Shown: positions 46,043-54,019, counted from the stretch's first letter. The stretch: DNA of 64,000 nucleotides from DASUPK01 sp963831605 (GCA_963831605.1 CAWHQR010000005.1:186001-250000); one strand, 5' to 3'. Program-made: numbers and translations. Notes: generated by a model from the sequence alone, not told the origin.

Positions 46043-47407
46043 TTACGGCCGTTTACCGTGCGCACGGCGCTCGTGGGCGAAACGTCGCCTGCCTGACCCG
46101 GCCGTTCCCTCGTCAGCGTGGTCGCCCGGCCGAGTCGCCGGCGCGGGCCGAATCTGGTTCTTGCCGGCTCGCTTCGCGCGCAACAGGGCCCGATCGGCCG
46201 CATCGACCAGCGTGTCGAGGTTGTCGGCCGAGTCCGGGATCGTCGCCACGCCCAGGCTGATCGTCACGGCCATCGAACCGCCCTCCCGCCGCTGCACCCT
46301 GGCGCTCCGCATCCTTTCCGCAAGCCGCTCACCGAGGATGAGTGCTCCCTCGCGGTCGGTCTCGACCAGGATCACGGCGAGTTCGTCGCCGCCGTAGCGG
46401 GCGGGCAGATCGATGGACCGGGTGCTCTCACGGACGACGTCCGCCACCGTCTCGAGCACAACATCCCCCTGCATGTGCCCCTCGCTGTCGTTGATCTGCT
46501 TGAAGTCGTCGACGTCGATGATGATCAGCGAGATCGGATGGCGGAAGCGCCGGGCCCGCGTCACCTCGCGCTCGAGCGTCTCGGCCATGTGCCGCCGGTT
46601 CGCCAGACCGGTCAGGGGATCGGTCACAGCCTGCTCCGCCACACGCCGGTGCAGCCGGGTGAGAGTGCGCGCCAGGGTCCAGGCGATGGCCACCGCGAGT
46701 ATCAGGAAGAGGACCAGGATCGCGAAGGCCGGCGGGCCGATGCCGAGGAAGCCTCCGGACTTGGGCGGGCCGAGCATGACGAGGGTCAACCCGTCGGCGG
46801 AATCAAGGGTCGTCGCGTGCGCCCTATAGCTCTCGCCGCCCGCGGTCAGGTCGGCGGTCTGGTCCGCTTCCAGATTCTTCGAGGGAGCCGCGACGGTGGA
46901 GGCGATCGTCGCCCCCGCCCGGCGCAGCACCACCTGCTGTCCCGTCAAGCGATGGACAGCCGCCGCGTATCCCTGCGCCGTCGACGTGGACAGATGAAGG
47001 CCGCCGACAGGGCGCGCCTGCTCGGTCAGGCCGACCCTCGCGAACGCCACAGCGTCCGGCGATCCACTCGCCGCCATCACACGGCCGGCGTTGTCGACGA
47101 TCTCGACCCGAATCACACCCGGATCGCCGGCCGTCTGGGTGGTGAAGGCCTGCAGGGCCGCGGCGTCTCCGGATCTCAACCCCGCCGCGAGCTCGGGGCT
47201 GCCCGCGAGGTGGCGCGCCTGCGCGGTCGCGGCATTCGTTCGCTCGTTGAAGATCGAGACCGCCGTCTGCAGTCCGGCGGCGACCCGCGCGTCCGCCTTG
47301 CCGCGCTGCGAATCCTGGCCGACGAGCAACAGGATGCCGATCAGCACCGCGGTCGGCACGATCGCGATCAAGACGAAGAAAAGGGCCAGGCGGCGTCCGA
47401 AACTCAA
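46043..47407 (-). CDS. Membrane-bound diguanylate cyclase (GGDEF)
   Basis: Makes cyclic di-GMP. An N-terminal membrane span (LALFFVLIAIVPTAVLIGILLLVG), an extracytoplasmic sensor domain of about 180 residues, and a second span (AFAILVLFLILAVAIAWTL) lead into a GGDEF domain with TDPLTGLANRR, the active-site GGDEL (about 46380-46394; Leu replaces Phe), and an inhibitory-site RSID five residues before it. The C-terminus is Arg/His-rich. The frame opens at GTG 47437, directly abutting a tRNA; TTG 47407 is preferred because TACGCT lies 8 nt before it. The start is uncertain by ten codons. Confidence 0.9.
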   Translation of the reverse strand: MSFGRRLALFFVLIAIVPTAVLIGILLLVGQDSQRGKADARVAAGLQTAVSIFNERTNAATAQARHLAGSPELAAGLRSGDAAALQAFTTQTAGDPGVIRVEIVDNAGRVMAASGSPDAVAFARVGLTEQARPVGGLHLSTSTAQGYAAAVHRLTGQQVVLRRAGATIASTVAAPSKNLEADQTADLTAGGESYRAHATTLDSADGLTLVMLGPPKSGGFLGIGPPAFAILVLFLILAVAIAWTLARTLTRLHRRVAEQAVTDPLTGLANRRHMAETLEREVTRARRFRHPISLIIIDVDDFKQINDSEGHMQGDVVLETVADVVRESTRSIDLPARYGGDELAVILVETDREGALILGERLAERMRSARVQRREGGSMAVTISLGVATIPDSADNLDTLVDAADRALLRAKRAGKNQIRPAPATRPGDHADEGTAGSGRRRFAHERRAHGKRP

Positions 47408-47415
47408 GCTGCGAA

Positions 47416-47425
47416 AGCGTATCCT
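47416..47425. promoter_or_regulatory. Overlapping divergent -10 elements (tRNA-Ala and GGDEF gene)
   Basis: On the plus strand TATCCT (47420-47425) lies 12 nt before tRNA-Ala(CGC); on the minus strand TACGCT (47421-47416) lies 8 nt before TTG 47407. The two share the TA at 47420-47421, so one unwound segment could serve both directions. Confidence 0.45.
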
Positions 47426-47437
47426 TGCCCGACGCAC

Positions 47438-47510
47438 GGGGCTATAGCTCAGTTGGGAGAGCGCCTGGATCGCACCCAGGAGGTCGCCGGTTCGAGTCCG
47501 GCTAGCTCCA
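47438..47510 (+). tRNA. tRNA-Ala (anticodon CGC)
   Basis: Cloverleaf: acceptor GGGGCTA/TAGCTCC with the G3-U70 wobble, D-arm GCTC...GAGC, anticodon stem CCTGG/CCAGG with loop ATCGCAC, T-arm GCCGG-TTCGAGT-CCGGC, discriminator A. CCA is not encoded. It is near-identical to the tRNA-Ala at 43224 except for the anticodon arm. The next gene starts 4 nt downstream. Confidence 0.96.
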
Positions 47511-47514
47511 TCAA

Positions 47515-47889
47515 TTGTCGGCTTCCGAGCAGATCGACGACCGAATCGCCGGGCTCGGCGACTGGCGCGCCGAGGCCCTGACCAGGGTGCGCGAGCTCAT
47601 CCACGACGCGGACCCGGAGGTCGTGGAGGAATTCAAGTGGGCGAAGAAGACGAGTCCCGGCACTCCCGTCTGGGAACACGACGGGATCATCTGCACCGGC
47701 GAGTCCTACAAGGACAAGGTGAAGCTGACCTTCGCCAAGGGAGCATCGCTGAAGGACCCGGCCAAGCTCTTCAACTCGAGCCTTGACGGGAATACGAGGC
47801 GCGCCATCGACATCGGTGAGGGCGAGGAGATCGACGCGGACGCGTTCAAGGCGCTCATCCTCGCCGCCGTCGCCCTCAATACGGCGTAG
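47515..47889 (+). CDS. DUF1801 domain protein
   Basis: 124 residues matching the DUF1801/YdhG-like family, which share a frataxin-like small fold: WRAEALTRVRELIHDADPEVVEEFKWAKKTSPGTPVWEHDGIICTGESYKDKVKLTFAKG. A TTG at 47515 is the only start that keeps the domain complete; it lies 4 nt after tRNA-Ala, so the message must come from read-through and processing of the tRNA transcript. Function of the family is not established. Confidence 0.82.
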   Translation: MSASEQIDDRIAGLGDWRAEALTRVRELIHDADPEVVEEFKWAKKTSPGTPVWEHDGIICTGESYKDKVKLTFAKGASLKDPAKLFNSSLDGNTRRAIDIGEGEEIDADAFKALILAAVALNTA

Positions 47890-47913
47890 GCGCCGCAAGC
47901 TGGAGTCGAGGGC

Positions 47914-48522
47914 GTGCCCGCCATCGAGATCGAAGCTCCGTCGGGACCCGCTCGCGCCCACCTCCACTCGGCCAAGAACGCTCGGGGCGCGCTCGTCCTC
48001 GGCCACGGCGCCGGCGGTGGCGTGGATGCTCCGGACCTGGTTGCCGCGCGGGACGCCGCGATCGCAGAGGGCTTCACCACCGCCCTTGTGGAGCAGCCCT
48101 ACCGCGTCGCGGGCCGGCGGGCCCCGGCGCCGGCCAAGCGCCTCGACGAGGCCTGGATCGCCGTCGTTGAGCATCTCCGAGAGAACGAGCTGGAGGGGCT
48201 GCCGCTGGTGGCCGGCGGGCGGTCCCTCGGAGCGCGGGTGGCGTGCCGGACGGTCGAGCAGACCGGCGCGGCAGCGGTCTGCTGCCTCGCCTTCCCGCTG
48301 ATGCCACCCCGCCGCAACAAGCCGCCGCAGAGCCGCCTACCCGAGCTTGAGGCGGTGAAGCTCCCGGTCCTCATCGTCCAGGGCGAGAGCGACCGCTTCG
48401 GCATGCCACCGGCGGCGAAGGCGCGCAAGGTGGTGAAGGTCCGGGGAGACCACGGCCTCAAGTCGGATCCCGAGGCCATCGCCGAAGCGGTCGCCGGGTG
48501 GCTCTCGGACCTCACCCTCTAG
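47914..48522 (+). CDS. Alpha/beta hydrolase (KANL3/Tex30 or dienelactone hydrolase-like)
   Basis: 202 residues. GALVLGHGAGGGVDAPDL (oxyanion region), the nucleophile elbow GGRSLGAR with Ser, LPVLIVQGESDRFG carrying the acid, and the catalytic-type His in VRGDHGLK complete a triad. The opening (IEIEAPSGPARAHL) and overall length match the small KANL3/Tex30-like hydrolases. GTG start at 47914. Its end shares CTAG with the convergent gene at 48519. Substrate unknown. Confidence 0.82.
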   Translation: MPAIEIEAPSGPARAHLHSAKNARGALVLGHGAGGGVDAPDLVAARDAAIAEGFTTALVEQPYRVAGRRAPAPAKRLDEAWIAVVEHLRENELEGLPLVAGGRSLGARVACRTVEQTGAAAVCCLAFPLMPPRRNKPPQSRLPELEAVKLPVLIVQGESDRFGMPPAAKARKVVKVRGDHGLKSDPEAIAEAVAGWLSDLTL

Positions 48523-49574
48523 GCGTGCAACTCCGCCAGACGCTCTCCCTCATCGCGAAGCTCCCGCTTGGCTGAGGCATCGAGGCGAGAGAAAGGCTTG
48601 GTCGTCACCTTCCCCTTTTCGAACTTCCAGGTCCCCGCAACCCGGCCATCGACCAGGAACGTCGGCACGGACTGGGGCGTCTTCGGGTTGAAGACCTTGG
48701 AGCGATGCTCCTCGGGGAGGACGCCGGTCCGGCGAGCGTGGGTGAGAAGCATCGCGTCCCAGATCCCGAGAAACCGGGCCGGGGCGGGAGTCTCCGGGTC
48801 CGGGAGCGGCGCTCGGGGCAGGTCCACCAGCTCCTCTCCGTCCTCGGCCTGGAAGGAGCGCAGCTTCATTCCCTCGACCACCGGCTGGACGCGCTTCGGA
48901 TGCAGGCCCGCCCAGCTGGCGATGTCGGCGACCGGAGCCGGTCCGAACCCGGTCAGGTGACGACGCACGAGGAGCTCGACTCCGGCCCGCTCGTCCAGCC
49001 CCTTCGGCGGTGCGCCGAACCACGGCTCCGCCGCCGCGTAGATGTCCGCTCGCCGCCGCTCCCAGGTCCCGGATGGGGGCACCCTGAGCAGGTCGATCCA
49101 CATGTTCACTCCGTTCGTCAACACGCTGTCGGAGCCGAGCAGCTCGTGGACCTCCTTGCGGGTCAGCGTGCCGTCCCCGAGCTGCTTGCGCAGCGTGCGG
49201 GCGGCGGAGGACAGGTGCGAGGCGCTGTAGTCCCTCCGATAGGAGGCGGCGAGCCAGGTCTCGCGACGGCTCCGCCGGACTCCGACGGCGATCGGCCAGT
49301 AGTCGGAGGCCGAGACGAGGTGGATCGTCGCCCGCATCAGGGTGCCCTGAACGACTGTGCGCCTCTCCAGCGCGCGGTCGAGCTGGGCACGCTCGAACCC
49401 CTCGATGCGGGAGTGGAGACCGATGTACATCGACGGCGCGTACTGCGCCTGCAGGGTCCCCATTCGATCCAGCACCTTCGGGATCGAGCCCTTCGCCGGC
49501 TCGAGCAGGAGCTGCCGGGCGAGCACCGCTCGGTTCAACTCCGCCTCGGTGAGGATCCGTTGCCGTGCGCCCAC
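48519..49574 (-). CDS. Winged-helix DNA-binding protein of the HTH_42 (AlkX/YcaQ-like) family
   Basis: 351 residues built from tandem winged helices, as in DNA glycosylases AlkZ and YcaQ/AlkX and their actinobacterial relatives. Visible are LDRMGTLQAQYAPSMYIGLHSRI, the family motif RRTVVQGTLMRATIHLVSASDYWP, LTRKEVHELLG, and ARFLGIWDAMLLTHARRTGVL. The glycosylase-specific QxQ/QxD motif is not obvious; the corresponding position has LQAQ, which is suggestive only. Repair versus regulation cannot be decided from sequence alone. Confidence 0.82.
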   Translation of the reverse strand: MGARQRILTEAELNRAVLARQLLLEPAKGSIPKVLDRMGTLQAQYAPSMYIGLHSRIEGFERAQLDRALERRTVVQGTLMRATIHLVSASDYWPIAVGVRRSRRETWLAASYRRDYSASHLSSAARTLRKQLGDGTLTRKEVHELLGSDSVLTNGVNMWIDLLRVPPSGTWERRRADIYAAAEPWFGAPPKGLDERAGVELLVRRHLTGFGPAPVADIASWAGLHPKRVQPVVEGMKLRSFQAEDGEELVDLPRAPLPDPETPAPARFLGIWDAMLLTHARRTGVLPEEHRSKVFNPKTPQSVPTFLVDGRVAGTWKFEKGKVTTKPFSRLDASAKRELRDEGERLAELHA

Positions 49575-49583
49575 GCGCTCAGG

Positions 49584-49910
49584 CTATTCCGGCGCCGTCG
49601 AGAAGCCGGCGTCCCGGCATTTCGGCAGGGCCGTGGTGTTCAGGGGTGGCTGGTGGGCCGGTGCGCTCCTGCAGAAGGAGGCTGCTCCGTTGCCGCAGAT
49701 CGTCGAGGCGCTCGCCCCCATCGTGCTCGGGACCTCGACCCGGATGCAGCCCGCCGGCGTCGGTTTCGAGCTCGAGCCGAATGCCACGATCGCCCCCGCG
49801 ATGCAGGCGGCGGCCAGCAGCGCGAGGACCACCCAGAGAATGCGCTTCTCGCGCGAGGTCGTCTTGCGCAGGGGTGTGTTGACCCGCGCCCAATGTCCTT
49901 CGAGAGGCAC
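49584..49910 (-). CDS. Small membrane-anchored Cys-containing protein
   Basis: 108 residues from GTG: a basic N-terminus, one span at about 24-44 (ILWVVLALLAAACIAGAIVAF), and an outside domain with four cysteines (AGCIRVEVPSTMGASASTICGNGAASFCRS, ALPKCRD). The VPSTMG..CG..A..FC pattern looks conserved rather than random. TATAGT lies 7 nt before the GTG (49918-49923, minus strand), giving a clear leaderless promoter. It is 9 nt from the HTH_42 gene on the same strand. Role unknown. Confidence 0.65.
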   Translation of the reverse strand: MPLEGHWARVNTPLRKTTSREKRILWVVLALLAAACIAGAIVAFGSSSKPTPAGCIRVEVPSTMGASASTICGNGAASFCRSAPAHQPPLNTTALPKCRDAGFSTAPE

Positions 49911-50112
49911 CCGTCGGACTATAGAAGCGGCCCTGAGCAGGGGGCTTCGACCAAGTGTCGAGATTGCCGGAGGGGATTTCCGCCCTTTGGAGGTAGGAGA
50001 TGGACCCCCCTTGAGGCAGCCTGCACGGTGGCTTTACCCGTCCGGACGTCCTTCGACGGCCAGGCAGGCATCGCCACTGCTCGATATCCAAGGAAAGGAG
50101 AAGGCAAGACTC
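49911..50112 (+). promoter_or_regulatory. Divergent promoter and about 180-nt leader of the ammonium transporter gene
   Basis: TATAGA (49920-49925) is the best plus-strand -10 and overlaps the minus-strand TATAGT of the small membrane protein gene. If used, the amt mRNA has a leader of about 180 nt. Within it are short hairpins (TTCGAC...GTCGAG near 49953-49969, CGTC-CTTC-GACG near 50048-50059) and a Shine-Dalgarno (AAGGAGAAGG) before the ATG. I recognise no known riboswitch. Confidence 0.4.
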
Positions 50113-51501
50113 ATGCCTACGTGGGTGCCCTATCCCGATTTTGTGAACCCTGGCGACAATGCCTGGCAGCTGACAGCGGCGACCCTGGTCGGCCTGATGA
50201 GCGTGCCCGGACTCGCCGTGCTGTACGGCGGCGTGATGCAGAAGCGCTGGTCGGTCAACGCGATGATGATGACCTTCGTCGCGTTCGCCCTGGTGCTCAT
50301 CGTCTGGGTTCTCTACGGGTTCAAGATGGCCTTCGGCGCCCCGCTGCACATCTTCGGTGCCGGTGACGGTTCGTTCTTCGGAAACATGTGGGGAACGCCG
50401 GCGTCGGTCCTGGGGACTGGAGCGGAGCAGTCGCAGGCGGCGATTCCGCTGATAACCACCGGACCGGCGTTCAATTTCTCACAGCCGACGCTGGTCTACT
50501 TCCAGTTCGTGTTCGCGGCGATCACGCCGATCCTGATGCTGGGGTCGGTGCTGGGCCGGTTCAACTTCCGTGCCTGGATTCCGTTCGTGATCCTCTGGTC
50601 GAGCACCGTCTACACGGTCAACGCCTTCCTGATCTGGGGCGGCGGCTGGTGGGCGGCGCACGGCGCGCTTGACTTCTCAGGCGGGTACGTGATCCACCTG
50701 GCAGCTGGTGTCTCCGGCTTCGTGGCGGCGGCTGTGATCGGGCCTCGACTCCAGAGGGACCGAGAAATCGACGCTCCGAACAACCTGCTGATGGTTGCGA
50801 CGGGCGCCGGGTTGCTGTGGCTGGGTTGGAACGGATTCAACGGCGGTGATCCGTACTACGCGGGCTCCGACGCGTCACTGGCGGTTCTGAACACGAACCT
50901 GGCAGCGGCCGTCGCGTTCCTGTCCTGGATCGCGCTGGACTACATCACCGGGCACAAGCCCAGCTTGATCTCGAGCGTCAACGGCATGATCACGGGACTC
51001 GTTGTGATCACGCCCTGCGCCGGGTTCGTCAACGGCTGGGGTGCGCTCTGTATCGGGTTGATCGGGGGCATTCTCTGCTACTTCGCCCTCAACTACCTGA
51101 GCCGCATGCGGCCGTTCCGCAATGTGGACGACACCCTGGGCGTGATCTACACGCACGGATTCGCGGGCCTCTTCGGCGGCCTGCTCCTCGGGTTCTTCGC
51201 TGACCCGAACGTGATCGTCTACGCCGCGACCGGCGGTGGAGCAACCGATCTGCCCGGAATCGCGGGCATATTCAACGGAGGGAACGCCGAGCTCTTCAAG
51301 GACGAGCTCGTCACCGCCCTCTGGGTGATCGGCTTCTCCGCGATCGGCACATTCATCCTGCTGAAGCTGGTGGGACTGTTCGTGCCGCTCCGGCTGGATG
51401 AGGCCGATCTGGAGGAAGGCGACATCGCCGTGCACGGTCACGAGGTCTATCCCTCGGACGTGCCGTCGCTGGCCTTCCCCGCCGGAGCGCAGTCGGACTA
51501 G
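50113..51501 (+). CDS. amt: Ammonium transporter
   Basis: Amt/Rh family channel, 462 residues with 11 predicted spans. The twin-histidine pair is present: His in GGYVIHLAAGVSG and His in IYTHGFAGLFGG. Phe and Trp gate residues and the FNGGDPYYAG and WNGFNGG regions match Amt. There is no separate signal peptide; the N-terminus begins with MPTWVPYPDFVNPGDNAW. No glnK/PII gene follows, unlike most bacterial amt loci. The C-terminus (DLEEGDIAVHGHEVYP) resembles the PII-contact tail. Confidence 0.95.
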   Translation: MPTWVPYPDFVNPGDNAWQLTAATLVGLMSVPGLAVLYGGVMQKRWSVNAMMMTFVAFALVLIVWVLYGFKMAFGAPLHIFGAGDGSFFGNMWGTPASVLGTGAEQSQAAIPLITTGPAFNFSQPTLVYFQFVFAAITPILMLGSVLGRFNFRAWIPFVILWSSTVYTVNAFLIWGGGWWAAHGALDFSGGYVIHLAAGVSGFVAAAVIGPRLQRDREIDAPNNLLMVATGAGLLWLGWNGFNGGDPYYAGSDASLAVLNTNLAAAVAFLSWIALDYITGHKPSLISSVNGMITGLVVITPCAGFVNGWGALCIGLIGGILCYFALNYLSRMRPFRNVDDTLGVIYTHGFAGLFGGLLLGFFADPNVIVYAATGGGATDLPGIAGIFNGGNAELFKDELVTALWVIGFSAIGTFILLKLVGLFVPLRLDEADLEEGDIAVHGHEVYPSDVPSLAFPAGAQSD

Positions 51502-51528
51502 CGTCCCGGCTCGAGAAGTCCGTTTCGT

Positions 51529-51565
51529 CCGCCGCCCCCGCCGCAAGGTGGGGGCGGCGGTCTTT
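51529..51565 (+). terminator. Rho-independent terminator after amt
   Basis: An 11-bp perfect GC stem (CCGCCGCCCCC/GGGGGCGGCGG, 51529-51539 with 51550-51560) with a 10-nt loop and TCTTT tail, 27 nt after the amt stop and just before the end of the convergent LysR gene. Confidence 0.85.
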
Positions 51566-51570
51566 GTGCG

Positions 51571-52479
51571 TCAGCGCTGGTAGCGGCGGGCTTCGTCCTG
51601 GAGGATGTCGAGCATCGCTGCCGCTGCCGGCAGCGAGACGGCCGAGCCCCGTGTTGCCGCCACGACGTGCCGCACCGGGGCGGTGGGATGGAGCTCGGTG
51701 ACCGCGATGTCATAGCTGACCGCCTGTGAGAGGGCGAGCTCCGGGATCAGGGCCACCCCCACACCGGCGGCGACCAGACCCTGCACCGTGAGGTAGTCGT
51801 CGGACTCGAACGAGACGCGGGGCTCGAAGCCGGCATCCCGGCAGATGCGCACCACATGGCGGGCACAGGCACTCGCCTCGGAGGTCTGCACCCAGGCGTC
51901 CTCCGCGAGGTCCTCCAGGGCGATCTCGTCGCTGCCCACCAGGCTGTGGCTCTTGGGCAAGGCGAGCTTCATCGGATCCTCGAAGAGCGGGGTCGAGCGA
52001 AGTCCCCGCCCAAGCTCGCCGGTTCCCTCGAACTCGAAGATCAATGCCAGGTCGAACTCACCCTCGCGCAGCCTTGGGGTGAGCTCCTCGGGTTCCCCCT
52101 CGACCAGGCTGAGAGTGACCTCGGGGTGGGCGCTGCGGAACGAGGCGATCGCAAGCGGCATCAGGGTCGCGCCGGCGGTCGGGAAGGACGCCATCCGAAG
52201 CTCGCCGCCCCTGACCCCGGCGATCGCGCCGAGCTCCGCCTCGGCGGCATCGAGCTGCGTCAGGATCCGCATCCCGTGCTCGTTGAGCCGCTCGCCCGCG
52301 CTCGTCGGGCGCACGCCGCGACGGTCGCGCTCGAGCAGCGGGACCCCCGCCTCGGCCTCGAGCGTGGCGATCGCCTGGGAGACCGCCGACTGGGTGTAGT
52401 TCAGAGCGCTGGCCGCCTCCGAGAACGAGCCCTGCGCGAGCACCTCGCGCAGCACCTTGAGCCGTTGCACGTTCAGCAT
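51571..52479 (-). CDS. LysR family transcriptional regulator
   Basis: 302 residues. N-terminal winged HTH (NVQRLKVLREVLAQGSFSEAASALNYTQSAVSQAIATLEAEAG) and a C-terminal periplasmic-binding-fold effector domain (about 90-295) with GELRMASFPTAGATLMP and VAAGVGVALIPELAL. ATG 52479 is preferred over TTG 52488. TAGAAT (52491-52496) lies 11 nt upstream. It is divergent from the universal stress protein gene; a TTC-N10-GAA dyad (52493-52508) between them is a possible operator. Effector unknown. Confidence 0.92.
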   Translation of the reverse strand: MLNVQRLKVLREVLAQGSFSEAASALNYTQSAVSQAIATLEAEAGVPLLERDRRGVRPTSAGERLNEHGMRILTQLDAAEAELGAIAGVRGGELRMASFPTAGATLMPLAIASFRSAHPEVTLSLVEGEPEELTPRLREGEFDLALIFEFEGTGELGRGLRSTPLFEDPMKLALPKSHSLVGSDEIALEDLAEDAWVQTSEASACARHVVRICRDAGFEPRVSFESDDYLTVQGLVAAGVGVALIPELALSQAVSYDIAVTELHPTAPVRHVVAATRGSAVSLPAAAAMLDILQDEARRYQR

Positions 52480-52591
52480 TAGCAACACTGATTCTAGAGA
52501 TTATGAACAGTACTTGCGCTAATGGCAGGACGCGGGCACCATGTCATCGAACTTCGAATCCCAACGATCTTCGAACCGAGGAGAACCGCAA

Positions 52592-53296
52592 ATGCCCAAG
52601 ATCATCGTTTCCTACGACGGCACCGACAACGACCGCGACGCGCTCGCCCTTGGGGCCCAGCTGGCCGAGTTCGGCGGCGACGTCTCGCTCGCGTACGTGC
52701 GCCACACACAGCAGCCCGACCAGGCCCGCGAGGCCCTCGAGGAGAAGGAGGCCACGGAGCTGCTCGCCGCCGGTGCCCAGACGCTCGGCGACGAGAAGAT
52801 CCCCCAGCACGTGGTGGTCCATGCCTCCACGGGCGCCGGCCTCTGGGAGCTGGCCGAGAGCGAGAAGGCCGAGCTGATCGTCTTCGGCTCCGACTACCGG
52901 ACCGCCGAGGGCGCGGTGATGCCGGGCACCTCCGCGCAGCGGATGCTGACCGGCGGCCCCGCCGCAATTGCGATCGCCCCGGCCGGCTACCGGAACCAGG
53001 ACCACGAGATCAAGAGCGTCGGCGTACTGGTCGAGGACGACGGGGATCGGAGCGCGATCGAGACCGCGAAGAGCCTCGCCGGCGCCCTCGGCGTCGACGT
53101 CGTCGAGCGCCACACCGAGGCGGATCTGATCGTCGTCGGATCCTCACCGGCGTCCCCCAAGGGCCACGTCAACCTGAGCGCCCGGGCGGGCTACGCCATC
53201 GAGATCTCCCACGCTCCGGTGATCGCGGTCGCCCGCGGCACCGAGATCAAGTTCTCGAAGCCCGGCATCGTCAAGCGGGTCGCGGCAAGAGTCTGA
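52592..53296 (+). CDS. Universal stress protein, tandem-domain type
   Basis: 234 residues from ATG 52592, chosen for its GAGGAG site and because the fold begins there (PKIIVSYDGTDNDRDALALGAQLAEFGGDVSLAYV). The first UspA domain (about 1-140) has the nucleotide-binding-type segment ELIVFGSDYRTAEGAVMPGTSAQRML. The second (about 145-225) is shorter and divergent (ADLIVVGSSPASPKGHVNLSARAGYAIEISHAPVIAVARG). It is divergent from the LysR gene, which may regulate it, and is followed by a terminator. Confidence 0.88.
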   Translation: MPKIIVSYDGTDNDRDALALGAQLAEFGGDVSLAYVRHTQQPDQAREALEEKEATELLAAGAQTLGDEKIPQHVVVHASTGAGLWELAESEKAELIVFGSDYRTAEGAVMPGTSAQRMLTGGPAAIAIAPAGYRNQDHEIKSVGVLVEDDGDRSAIETAKSLAGALGVDVVERHTEADLIVVGSSPASPKGHVNLSARAGYAIEISHAPVIAVARGTEIKFSKPGIVKRVAARV

Positions 53297-53325
53297 CCTA
53301 GCTGCCAGTAGGCAGTATCGAGCAG

Positions 53326-53358
53326 GACGGGGCGCTCTTCGGGGCGCCCCGTCTATTT
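53326..53358 (+). terminator. Rho-independent terminator after the universal stress protein gene
   Basis: Perfect 10-bp stem GACGGGGCGC/GCGCCCCGTC (53326-53335 with 53344-53353), loop TCTTCGGG, tail TATTT. It ends inside the last codons of the convergent gene at 53353. Confidence 0.85.
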
Positions 53359-53994
53359 GGTGAGCCGGTCTCCCAGCGCCCGGACCGACGAATCCTCACC
53401 TGGATCGAGTCGCATGACCTCGACTCCGGCGAGCTGCGCCGGAATCGCCGCCTCGCCCAGTTGGACGACCAGCGCCCTGCCACCCAGCGCCCCGCGCGCC
53501 AGGCCGGCATCGAAGAGCCAGGAGGCGGACGGCGGGCCGCCGGCGAGCGCCAGTACCGCCGCATAGCCGGGCCCTCCCTGGGCCGGCGGCGCCCCGAGGA
53601 TCCGGGAGCGGAGATCGTCCCACGGGGCGAGCTCGAGCTCGAGCCGCGTGAGCATCCCCGCCACCTCGGCTCGAGCCGCGTCCTCTTCCGCAAGGATCGC
53701 CACCACCGGCTTGGCGGGAACCGAGGCGGACTCGACCAGCCTCCGGGTGACGTTCTCGGAGGCCTTCTCCGCGTTCGACCACCCCCGCCCAATTGAGAGG
53801 TCGACGTCGGCGAGCTCCGGGCCCTCCAGGACGACCAGCTTGGAGTCCTTCGGCTCGAAGTCCTTCTCCCCGAGGTGGACCCGGCGGCCCTGCACCCAGG
53901 GCTCGAGCACCGTTGCCCGCAGCTCCGCCTCGTCCAGATTGAAGGCGCGGGCACGCTGGCGAAAGCCGCTCGAGATCTCCACGTGAAATGGCAC
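53353..53994 (-). CDS. Uncharacterised protein with possible degenerate TIR-like C-terminal domain
   Basis: 213 residues in two parts. Residues 1-88 (AFNLDEAELRATVLEPWVQGRRVHLGEKDFEP, LSIGRGWSNAEKASENVTRRLVE) resemble an N-terminal module often seen before TIR-like nucleotide-binding domains. Residues 94-211 run PVVAILAEEDAARAEVAGMLTRL, YAAVLALAGG, WLFDAGLARGALGGRALVVQL, IPAQLAGVEVMRLD, which follows the order of strands and helices in PF10137-type TIR-like domains. Where those have a catalytic Glu (FELG), this has FDAG with Asp162, so activity may be altered or lost. This assignment is by pattern only. Confidence 0.6.
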   Translation of the reverse strand: MPFHVEISSGFRQRARAFNLDEAELRATVLEPWVQGRRVHLGEKDFEPKDSKLVVLEGPELADVDLSIGRGWSNAEKASENVTRRLVESASVPAKPVVAILAEEDAARAEVAGMLTRLELELAPWDDLRSRILGAPPAQGGPGYAAVLALAGGPPSASWLFDAGLARGALGGRALVVQLGEAAIPAQLAGVEVMRLDPGEDSSVRALGDRLTK

Positions 53995-54019
53995 TGGCTC
54001 GATGCTATGGCCCGCTCAA

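Noticed and set aside
48519..49574. Calling this gene a proven AlkX/YcaQ DNA glycosylase
   Set aside because: The fold family fits, but a definite catalytic QxQ/QxD motif could not be confirmed by eye.
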